From an uncultured Dialister sp. (GTDB lineage: Bacteria; Bacillota; Negativicutes; Veillonellales; Dialisteraceae), in the NCBI GenBank assembly GCA_900541485.1, contig UQJW01000005.1, positions 58,062 through 122,061 of the forward strand: a stretch of 64,000 nt of DNA, read 5' to 3'. The stretch's first letter is position 1, and each line of letters starts with the position of its first letter. Both the position numbers and the translations under genes were made by a program. The notes below the pieces were generated by a model. It saw only the letters and a list, made by a program, of their open reading frames with translations. It was not told the origin of the DNA and searched no databases. Of this stretch, positions 1-7,377 are shown one piece after another.

Positions 1-440
1 AGCTGAAGAAGAAGATAGGGTATACTGCTCAATAATTCAGCCGTTCTCATCAAAACCGTATCCGCCCACTTGGGCGCCGTGCCGCTGAGACAGCCATAGA
101 TAATTCCTACGCCCGACGAAACGGCTGCGGAAAGAAATCCGATCATCAGGGAAAGACGTCCGCCATACCATAAAACAGAAAAAATATCCCGCCCCAGACT
201 GTCTGTCCCGAAATAAAATTCACTGTCCGGCGGCTGATTCAGATGATCAAGATAAAACGCTGTCGGATCATGGTTTGCTATATAAGGTGCAAAAACACAA
301 CCGAGGAAAATGAAAAGAAAAATGATGATGGACTTTAAAGGCCAGCTTCTGACTTTTCTCTTCCACGTTCCTTTTGTTTCTTTACCCGCCGGTTCTTCAT
401 GCCGGGGTCCTACTAACAGGAAGTCTGATGATTCTCCCAT
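1..440 (-). CDS. ABC transporter permease, DppC/OppC/NikC type (partial)
   Basis: Inner-membrane permease of a peptide/nickel-type ABC importer; the 3' end lies beyond the left edge. Translation from the ATG at 440 gives a charged cytoplasmic leader, a first membrane helix near residues 36-55, and the family hallmark FGTDSLGRDIFSVLWYG around residues 78-94, which opens the transmembrane domain. The start overlaps the end of the upstream permease gene by 28 bp, the usual tight coupling of B- and C-type subunits. Cargo (dipeptide, oligopeptide, nickel or a metal chelate) cannot be decided because the substrate-binding protein is outside the window. Confidence 0.85.
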   Translation of the reverse strand, partial: MGESSDFLLVGPRHEEPAGKETKGTWKRKVRSWPLKSIIIFLFIFLGCVFAPYIANHDPTAFYLDHLNQPPDSEFYFGTDSLGRDIFSVLWYGGRLSLMIGFLSAAVSSGVGIIYGCLSGTAPKWADTVLMRTAELLSSIPYLLLQ

Positions 441-1420
441 ATTTGTCCCCCTTCCTCTACTTTCATTCGTCTGTCTACGTATTCACTCAGTACATGGGCT
501 ATCAAACCCGAGCCGATGACAACAGCGCCCGTCATAAGTACGATAATCATGAGCAAGTTATAATCATGATATTTGGCACTGTCGACGGCCAGCTTTCCTA
601 TCCCGGGATAAGAAAATACAGCCTCGACCACATAAGCGCCGCCAATGACATGATTCACTCCGATAGCCATGATACTGAAAATAGTCGGTGCTACATTTCT
701 GAGACAGTGAGTCAAAATAATATGCAGACGGCTGAGCCCTTTCATCTTTGCAAGAAGTACATATTCTTTCCGTGTCTCATCAAGCAATTTATTCCTTACC
801 ATGTACGCATAATACCAAACATGGCTTGTTATCATAACAATGACCGGGAGTATCACATGTTCAATCCGGCCCGCCAGGTTACCGCTTTCTCCCGGATAAT
901 AAGCACCGCTTCCGGGAAGCCACCCGAGATTTACATTAAAAATCAGAATCAAAATCAGACCTACCCAAAAAGTAGGCAAATAATATAAGATTGTTCCCGT
1001 TTCCGCCAATATCCTGTCCACCCATGTATTTTCATATAAGACACAGCAGACGGCAGCCGCAATGGCAATGAAAAAAATAAAGAAATAAGAAATCACCCCG
1101 AGAAATATGGTATTTCCCATGAAATGAAAAATCACTTGGCTTACCGGTTCTCTATACTTTAAAGAAAATCCCATATCCCCTTGGAAAATTTTTTCCAGCC
1201 ATGATATATACTGTTCATACACCGTTCCATTCAGACCCAAACTGTCGCGTGCCGCCGCCAGTTGCTCCGGCGTCATATGATCCAGTCTGTCTCCGTAAAA
1301 TGATTGCAGCGGATCACCCGGTGCATAAGAGGCCACAAAAAAAACAACTGCCGACAATACCAGAAGCGACAGAAGAAAGATCAACACCATACGTAATAAA
1401 GATTTACTAAATATTGACAT
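413..1420 (-). CDS. ABC transporter permease, DppB/OppB/NikB type
   Basis: 335 residues, normal for the family. It forms the channel with the C-type permease encoded just downstream. The N-terminal helix (about residues 8-30) is followed by the periplasmic segment with APGDPLQ and the conserved GDMGFSLKYREPV stretch, then five more hydrophobic segments. The EAA-type loop that contacts the ATPase lies near residues 225-245 (LLAKMKGLSRLHIILTHCLRN), and GGAYVVEAVFSYPGIG follows. Genes for the binding protein and ATPases are not in the window. A metal-chelate or nickel role is possible but not shown. Confidence 0.85.
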   Translation of the reverse strand: MSIFSKSLLRMVLIFLLSLLVLSAVVFFVASYAPGDPLQSFYGDRLDHMTPEQLAAARDSLGLNGTVYEQYISWLEKIFQGDMGFSLKYREPVSQVIFHFMGNTIFLGVISYFFIFFIAIAAAVCCVLYENTWVDRILAETGTILYYLPTFWVGLILILIFNVNLGWLPGSGAYYPGESGNLAGRIEHVILPVIVMITSHVWYYAYMVRNKLLDETRKEYVLLAKMKGLSRLHIILTHCLRNVAPTIFSIMAIGVNHVIGGAYVVEAVFSYPGIGKLAVDSAKYHDYNLLMIIVLMTGAVVIGSGLIAHVLSEYVDRRMKVEEGGQIWENHQTSC

Positions 1421-1868
1421 CCTGTATTCATTTCCTTTTCTTTATCCCCGCCAGTTCCGGAGATTTTATTATTCAAAATAACAGTCATGAATTAAACATA
1501 ATATTCAATATCACTGGAATAGAATAACAAACTAAGTTTCATTTGTCAATTTATTTTTAATCTTATTCTTTTTATTTTTAATCTATTTATCATTTAATTA
1601 ATCAATTTAATATTGATAATTAAAATAGCACTGATACGTTTCTGGTCGGGCGCGTCATTTTATTCTGCTTTGCTTACCGGTATTCTCCGGTGATTTACGT
1701 GATTTTATATTTGTACCGGTTCTCCTTTTCTCTGTGCTTTTCGGGATTACATAGTATTTTCGTCTGCACTTTAAGGAAAAATATGTAATACCCCATTGTT
1801 TATTTTCTGCCCGCACAGCCTGTTTTTATTTCGCCGTTTCTACCGGTAACACAGCATAAAATTAGAAT
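1421..1868. other. AT-rich intergenic stretch
   Basis: No gene is supported here. The part from 1480 to 1640 is very AT-rich and must hold the promoter of the leftward permease genes, but I cannot fix a convincing -35/-10 pair. From 1640 to 1868 composition returns to that of the neighbours, with no open frame, hairpin or repeat that I can support beyond the shared terminator-like block that starts at 1869. Confidence 0.5.
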
Positions 1869-1888
1869 AAAAAAATACCCCGCCATAT
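1869..1888. repeat. 20-bp block identical to half of the rpoC terminator
   Basis: These 20 bases (seven A, then TACCCCGCCATAT) recur exactly at 7328-7347, where they form one arm and the loop of the terminator behind rpoC. At 7352 the matching arm follows. Here the sequence diverges right after the block, and only a weak ACCC/GGGT pairing remains. Recognisable protein-like sequence of the decayed gene begins within a few bases of the divergence point, so this may be a recombination boundary. Confidence 0.6.
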
Positions 1889-1893
1889 CAGGG

Positions 1894-2554
1894 TTCATAA
1901 ACAAATATATAAATGAAGTGCGTTCGGAGTGGCTTGTAAAGGCTCTCTTTGAGGTCATTCAAAACGATAATGAAATACCCCGATACATCTTTTACGGTTA
2001 CTTCAAAAAATGAAACAGCAAAGAAAGATATGGATAGCATTCATGAAGTCGAATTACCTATCTTCTTACTTTCAGTTCTTTCTTTTATTCTTAATGAAAG
2101 AAAAGATAATTCTAAAAGTCGTCTCACATTTGAATCGTGGCATACACAAAGCGGTTCCAAAGCTCCTTGGAAGTATAAAGCTGATGTGGGTACTTCAATA
2201 GAAAGAAGCATAGCAGTCAAGATTAAATGCGAACCAACTGAACTAGAGATTATTACCACAAATACATCCACTTCTTCAGTTTCCAAAGCCCCGAAAAAAT
2301 CAGCAACGAAAAGGATTAATGATAAAACTCTCGCTGCTGAGCAGGCACGAGCGGATGCTTTGGGAAAGGAAATAGAGAATTTAGCAGATGAAATGGATAG
2401 AAAAGAATCTCCACTCGATGATAAATCAGATTCTCAGGAACGACTAAAAGAAGAAGCAAACACAACAGTGATTCAGCAACAAACTAATGTTGTTCAAAAC
2501 GGAGATAACAACATTAATCTGACAAATAATGGAACGATAAATATCAAGCTTTAG
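1894..2554 (+). pseudogene. 5'-truncated, frameshifted gene of unknown family
   Basis: An apparent 201-residue frame starts at a TTG (1949), but a better protein continues upstream in another frame. Positions 1894-1980 read FINKYINEVRSEWLVKALF and on to NDNEIP, and then the 1949 frame continues with DTSFTVTSKNE. The switch falls on a run of four C at 1978-1981, so one extra base would explain it. No start codon or ribosome site precedes the upstream part. The rest has a hydrophobic stretch, a tryptophan-containing basic part, a predicted coiled coil (about 2310-2460) and a C-terminal tail rich in N, Q and I (VVQNGDNNINLTNNGTINI). Composition is much more AT-rich than the neighbours. I do not recognise the family. 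Confidence 0.6.
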
Positions 2555-2565
2555 GAGGTAGGCAA

Positions 2566-3060
2566 ATGAATAAAAATAATAATTCAATAATCAACAGCCC
2601 TGCTCCACCATCGATACAGCAAACAGGTCAGAATAATGTTAATGTAACAAACCTTCCAGGAGGAAATGTTAATCTTATTCAAAACTCACATGTTGAATAC
2701 GATGAGAATGGCGTTCCATATACTCCTGTCAATCATGTCCGTTTTGATAGTCAAAACAGCATTATTTATTTAGGAAATGAGCAGGTATCTATACCTGTTG
2801 AACTGGTACAGCCTGGATTACTCAACCCAGAAGAGCTGCCATATGTAAATGCCCTATGCGATGTGTATGCAGAAAAATTAGGAAAAGCCGCTGGCAGATG
2901 GCAGAAAAAGCGTGTCACGTCCTTTCGTCTCTTCGTGTCCCTCTTTATTCTGCTGTCCGCCAACAAAAAACAGGCACCCTTTATGAATGCCTGTCTTTTT
3001 GATTGCTGCCGTTTTATTTCTTTGCGGCTAACTGGGCGATCTGCGCTTTCAATTCTTTAA
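2566..3060 (+). pseudogene. 3'-truncated partner gene with N-rich tag
   Basis: The ATG at 2566 has a strong AGGAGG 7 bases upstream that overlaps the stop of the preceding frame, so the two were an operon. The first 110 or so residues look native: an N-terminal tag (SIQQTGQNNVNVTNLPGGNV) like the C-terminal tail of the preceding protein, then a beta-rich segment and a helix (ELPYVNALCDVYAEKLGKA). From about 2905 the frame runs through the adhesin terminator and antisense into the adhesin gene, giving cysteine-rich nonsense. The gene therefore lost its 3' end. Family unknown. Confidence 0.6.
2964..2995 (-). terminator. Terminator of the trimeric autotransporter gene
   Basis: Arms 2970-2976 and 2988-2994 (ACAGGCA/TGCCTGT) with a T-run on the minus strand at 2964-2969. 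It lies 19 bp past the adhesin stop codon. Confidence 0.85.
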
Positions 3061-6000
3061 TTTCAGATTCCATTTTTTCCATCTTTTCGCCCTGCTTCTC
3101 AAGGCGGTCTGCCATTTCAGCCTTGGAAAGGCCGCTGTATGTGCTTCCGGAGCCCAGCTTCACGGATACACCGGCGTTGAACATGTTCCTGTCGTCTCCC
3201 ATGGTGGCGCTCAGGCTGAACATCGTCCTTTCGTTCGGGCGGTAGAAAAGGCCTACGGCTGCGGCGCTGGCGTTCCGGTAATTACCGAAACCTGCAGCAA
3301 TATCCCACTTGTCATGGGGATCGAAATCCAGCGGATGGAGGGCTGCCAATGCGGCGGCTCCGGCGCCTACCTTGCTGATCCGGTTGTCCAGATTGCTTAC
3401 CTGTCCTCCCAGTTCATTGATCATCTTCGTATTGTTGGTGATATTCCGGGTGTTCGTGCCGACCTGTGTGTCCAGAGCAGAAAGGTTCTGTCCGGCGGTA
3501 TTATCTTTCTTCACATAGTTGCCGTCTTTTTCCACTCTCGTTTCCTTGTAGACCGTATCTCCGCTGATAATCTTCGTATTTCCGTTTTCCACCTTGCCGT
3601 CAGCTTTCACGTTGATGGTGTATTCCGTTCCTCCCAGCGTATTGGAGACTTCCGTAAGGCTTACATTTTCACCTGCTTTTACAGTGTTTCTGGTATCCTT
3701 CGTAGCTACCGTTACACTCTGGCTCTTTCCGTCGCTGCCTGTCATTGTGATAGTCGTGGTGTTGTCTGCATTTTGCGTGCCGGTCATCTCATAGGTGGTG
3801 TTCGTATCCACTTCTCCGGCAATAGCTGCCAGATCCACGCTGCCCTTGACTTCATTGCCTGCGGTATCCTTCACGCTTAAAGACAGCTTCTTGCCTTCCA
3901 ACTTCAATGCATTACCCGTAGCAGCAGCATCCAACGTTGTGTCTTTAGCGGAAATTTTGTAGCTGTTCGGTGTAGAACCCGCTTCCACAGTTACATTCGT
4001 TCCCGCTTCAATCGTTGTCTTCGCCGCCGCGGCTGCTCCGGTAACAGCCTTTTTCAGCTGTGCCACGTTGACAGCGTCCGTGTCCTGCGCGCCTGCCGCC
4101 ACGTTGGTAATCTGACGGGTCAGCCCGGTGGCGGCATCGCCTACGGAAACAGCGGCAGCATTGGCCTGCCAGGTACCGAGAATTTGATTCTTCGTTGCCA
4201 CAGCGGCCGTATACTTGCCTTCTGCCGTGGCATATGCCGTCTGTGCCGAATCCATGGCGGTCTTAGCCTCATCCATGGCAGCCTTGGCGTCATCCATGGC
4301 CTTTTTGCGGGCTAAATCATACTGATCACCAGAGTGATCATACTCGTGATAGGTCTGATAGGCAGCTGTATATGCCGCACTCTTGGACAGATAATCCGCC
4401 AATCTCCCGTCATAATCCGTTTTCGCCGCCGTATAATCGGATTGCAATGTAGGCAGCGCCGTATTTATCTGCGTGATTTCCGCTTCTTTTCCGGACAGCT
4501 TAGCGATTTCCGCTTCACTTTCCAGTTTCTTGCCGGTAAGCGGATTGTAGCCATATACGCCTTTATCCACAGAGGCTACGGATTCACTGCCAAGAGCCAC
4601 GCCTCCGTCTTTTGTGACATCCGTATTGTAGCCCAGCATGACGGCATTATTCACATTCTCCATATGCTTTTTCGCGGCAACGGTCGATTTGACCGTATAG
4701 GGAACGCGCATGCCCGTCAATGTAGAACCATCGTCATTTGTCGCTTGCTGGAGATAGGTTTTATCGACAGGGATTTCCTTAGTTTTCATGGCTCCCAGAA
4801 TGACGTTGTTTTTACCGCCCTGTACTTCATGATAATCACCAATCACCACGCTGGCAGAGGAATCTTTTACCTGGTTCCCTGTCCCCATGACAGATACATC
4901 GTTCAGGTTATCCCCTGTATTCCGGAATCCGGTCAAAGTCGTATTGGTACTAAGAGCGTTTTTCTTTCCGGTCAGAGTATTTCCCGTACCGGTAAGCTGG
5001 GAACGCACAGCATAATCGGCAGTATTTCCATTGCCCAATGCCAGAACGGACCCGCCGCTTTCAGAAGCCACTTCACCCATGAGTTTGGCGTACCGGTCTA
5101 TATTGGTATGCTCATGCCCCGTATCCCAATGCAATTCGCCAAACGAGCCCTCAAGAAACATGCCGTTCAACCCATCACCAAATCCGGCAAAGGCATGATC
5201 CACTTTATTGCCTGATCCCAAAGCTAACGTATTGGTTGAGCGATCCACCTTATTCAACGTGCCCACGATGCTGTTGGCAAAGCTACCATTGTCATCCTCC
5301 GTCATGGCGTTAAACGAGCCATAAATAGACGACCACATAGGAGAGAAGCCCCCAGCATCACTCTTTATCAGGGAATTGGAACCGACTACCGTGGTTGCCA
5401 TGCCGGCGGACTTGGTATTATGACCGATTGCTATACCCATTCCGCCGTTAGCGACAGCGCCATACCCTACAGAAACGGTTCCCCCTGCTACTTCTAAATC
5501 CTCCACATCCCGTTCTTCCGGCTTCATAGAGCCAATGGTTACGGATTCCTTGGCCGCAGACAGGTGCCTATTGTCACCAATAAGGATAGAAGCAGACGGA
5601 TTGACAGCTGTATTGTTATTCCCGATCACCGTCAGGCTTTCATAGCCTTTCATGTAGGTATCGTTGCCTGAAATTTTATTTCCCTTGCCGATGACCAAAT
5701 CGGAAACGTTTTCGGGTCGTACATCATGTTTCCCTGAAACGGTACCGACATTCCTATCGGTGACGCTGTTCTTATCGCCGATGACTGTCTGTCCGGAGCT
5801 TGATGTGATTGTATTTTCGCTGCCGATCACTTTATTATCAATAGTTTTGAGGTCAGGATTTTTTTCAGAGCTTTTGGTAGTTACCGTATTTCCCTGACCT
5901 GCAATAAAATTACCGCTGCTCACATTAGATTTGGCACCTGTCAATGTATTACCGGTACCGATAATGGCAGAAGATTTCGCCCAGTCTGCCGCATTCCCCC

Positions 6001-6550
6001 CGCCAACGGCAAGTATGCTTCCGCCGCTTTTGGATACATAGTTTCCAAGCACTTTGGCCACGCCGGCATACCCTTCCGAGCCATATGCCGCCAAAAGTTC
6101 CGCCTGCAACGCAGAAGGATCTACCGGATTTCCATCTTTATCCCGCAGTTCCCCATAGGAGTTTTTCACCAGGTTCCCTGCGCCGAAAATAAGAGCCGCA
6201 TTGGCATTTTTTGTCACATTCACTGCGCCGACGATGCTGTTTGCTACACCGTCATAGGGTTTATCCGCAGCAGTGGCATCAATCTGGTTCATGGCGCCGT
6301 AAATGCTGGCAGTCGCCCCCTGGAACTGGGTGGATGTTTTTACTTCACTGCCTGTTCCTTCAACCGTTGTTGCATACCCGGCCGCATTTGCCGTATAGCC
6401 GCCCATCAGGAGGCCAAGGCCCACTGCCGCCGCCAGAGAGGCTTTCACCACTTTTCCCGATGTCCCCTTCGTGTGGCTCTTTGCGATTTCCGACGTCACC
6501 ACATAGGCATTCTTCGCCTTGCTCCAGATGATTTTGTAGATCCTGTTCAT
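3014..6550 (-). CDS. Trimeric autotransporter adhesin (YadA-like, type Vc secretion)
   Basis: 1178 residues, exported to the cell surface as a trimeric fibre. Residues 1-25 are an extended signal peptide region (MNRIYKIIWSKAKNAYVV), and a hydrophobic core with a cleavage site after TANA follows near residue 57. Two related head blocks of YadA/Hep-type repeats (SIYG, NSIVG, GTGNTLTG, VVIGD motifs) cover about 70-360 and 400-600. An alanine-rich helical insert lies near 680-800. A neck (ITNVAAGAQDTDAVNVAQLKKAV), beta-rich stalk modules and a short coiled coil lead to the four-strand anchor (about 1075-1138). Unusually, about 38 coiled-coil residues follow the barrel. Likely role: attachment or autoaggregation. 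Confidence 0.93.
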   Translation of the reverse strand: MNRIYKIIWSKAKNAYVVTSEIAKSHTKGTSGKVVKASLAAAVGLGLLMGGYTANAAGYATTVEGTGSEVKTSTQFQGATASIYGAMNQIDATAADKPYDGVANSIVGAVNVTKNANAALIFGAGNLVKNSYGELRDKDGNPVDPSALQAELLAAYGSEGYAGVAKVLGNYVSKSGGSILAVGGGNAADWAKSSAIIGTGNTLTGAKSNVSSGNFIAGQGNTVTTKSSEKNPDLKTIDNKVIGSENTITSSSGQTVIGDKNSVTDRNVGTVSGKHDVRPENVSDLVIGKGNKISGNDTYMKGYESLTVIGNNNTAVNPSASILIGDNRHLSAAKESVTIGSMKPEERDVEDLEVAGGTVSVGYGAVANGGMGIAIGHNTKSAGMATTVVGSNSLIKSDAGGFSPMWSSIYGSFNAMTEDDNGSFANSIVGTLNKVDRSTNTLALGSGNKVDHAFAGFGDGLNGMFLEGSFGELHWDTGHEHTNIDRYAKLMGEVASESGGSVLALGNGNTADYAVRSQLTGTGNTLTGKKNALSTNTTLTGFRNTGDNLNDVSVMGTGNQVKDSSASVVIGDYHEVQGGKNNVILGAMKTKEIPVDKTYLQQATNDDGSTLTGMRVPYTVKSTVAAKKHMENVNNAVMLGYNTDVTKDGGVALGSESVASVDKGVYGYNPLTGKKLESEAEIAKLSGKEAEITQINTALPTLQSDYTAAKTDYDGRLADYLSKSAAYTAAYQTYHEYDHSGDQYDLARKKAMDDAKAAMDEAKTAMDSAQTAYATAEGKYTAAVATKNQILGTWQANAAAVSVGDAATGLTRQITNVAAGAQDTDAVNVAQLKKAVTGAAAAAKTTIEAGTNVTVEAGSTPNSYKISAKDTTLDAAATGNALKLEGKKLSLSVKDTAGNEVKGSVDLAAIAGEVDTNTTYEMTGTQNADNTTTITMTGSDGKSQSVTVATKDTRNTVKAGENVSLTEVSNTLGGTEYTINVKADGKVENGNTKIISGDTVYKETRVEKDGNYVKKDNTAGQNLSALDTQVGTNTRNITNNTKMINELGGQVSNLDNRISKVGAGAAALAALHPLDFDPHDKWDIAAGFGNYRNASAAAVGLFYRPNERTMFSLSATMGDDRNMFNAGVSVKLGSGSTYSGLSKAEMADRLEKQGEKMEKMESEIKELKAQIAQLAAKK

Positions 6551-6978
6551 ACGTTTCCTCCCAAAAAAATAAATATATAATAATATTACACAGCCTTTTT
6601 TATCATACCGCCAAAGAATGTCATTTTCTGTCCTCCCCGCATTCTCCGGCAGAAAAACCTTATCATAATCTCAGATAATATTTGAACAGAAGCACGATAC
6701 CGTCTCCTCTCCGCCCGAAGGCCATACAATCCCCATGTGATACCGACAACCGCTCCGGCACTATCTGAATCCGTTCCGGATATCGGATAACAGATTGCAG
6801 ATAGCGGAATAAACGGGACACGGAACGGCCGATTTCAATAAACTATACTTGCTTTTTTATTTTCCCATCTTTAACTTATTTTTAGTCATTTTTATTATAT
6901 TACAAATTTATTATATTGTACCCCCCTATTCTATACGTATTTCTCATCTATTTTTCATTTTCCATGATTAAAACTCAT
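6551..6978. other. Adhesin upstream region
   Basis: No gene is supported. The stretch should carry the promoter of the leftward adhesin gene. An 11-bp direct repeat TTTATTATATT occurs at 6891-6901 and 6907-6917, offset by 16 bp, and holds TATAAT-like hexamers on the minus strand, but no good -35 box pairs with them. I see nothing else that can be named. Confidence 0.4.
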
Positions 6979-7230
6979 TTATTGCAAACTGCCCTTCCAA
7001 AATTCACAGTACGATGGATCTCCATCGTACGGCAACTCATATTTTGCGTTTCCCATATATTCTATTGCAGATTTAACAGGCTTCACCAAAAATCTATCAT
7101 CATAAACTCCACCTATGATTTTTCCATGATAATAAATTATATATTCGCCCATCATTGTACGATAAGTAATATCTTCCAATTCTGATAACTGCTCTAAAAT
7201 GAAATTTAAATATTCCTTACTTGATGCCAT
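6979..7230 (-). CDS. TfoX N-terminal-domain-like protein, shortened
   Basis: 83 residues. The sequence MASSKEYLNFILEQLSELED followed by TYRTMMGEYIIYY and GGVYDDRFLVKPVKSA is typical of TfoX N-terminal domain proteins, small proteins distantly related to a competence regulator. Family members normally run about 105-115 residues and continue after ELPYEG with a further helix. Here the homology stops at ELPYDG and a short unrelated tail follows. The break coincides with a perfect 10-bp-arm palindrome at 7009-7030. The gene is either a recent truncation or a pseudogene. No partner gene is adjacent. Confidence 0.65.
   Translation of the reverse strand: MASSKEYLNFILEQLSELEDITYRTMMGEYIIYYHGKIIGGVYDDRFLVKPVKSAIEYMGNAKYELPYDGDPSYCEFWKGSLQ
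7009..7030. repeat. 22-bp palindrome inside the TfoX-like 3' end
   Basis: GTACGATGGA and its exact reverse complement are separated by TC. There is no T-run, so it is not an intrinsic terminator. It sits where the TfoX-like protein departs from its family. Confidence 0.7.
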
Positions 7231-7327
7231 ACTCTTTCCCTATTTATCCTCAAAATTTCAGCAATCCATTTTCATCAAATTGAAAATTCGGTCCCCATTA
7301 AGTTTCCCAATAGTATCCATCTAAATC

Positions 7328-7363
7328 AAAAAAATACCCCGCCATATTGACGGGGTATTTTAA
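7328..7363 (-). terminator. Terminator of rpoBC
   Basis: Arms 7331-7340 and 7352-7361 (AAAATACCCC/GGGGTATTTT) form a 10-bp stem with a T-run on the minus strand, 15 bp past the rpoC stop. Half of this element is repeated at 1869-1888. Confidence 0.9.
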
Positions 7364-7377
7364 AATACTCTTTGTTT

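Noticed and set aside
1949..2554. Intact 201-residue gene starting at TTG
   Set aside because: Protein-like sequence continues upstream in another frame up to 1894, and the TTG has no ribosome site. A frameshifted remnant fits better.
2905..3060. C-terminal part of the second N-rich-tag protein
   Set aside because: This stretch runs through the adhesin terminator and antisense to its coding end, so it is not native sequence of that gene.
4334..5215. 293-codon open frame on the plus strand
   Set aside because: Antisense to the repeated head of the autotransporter; repeats there keep frames open. No family features.
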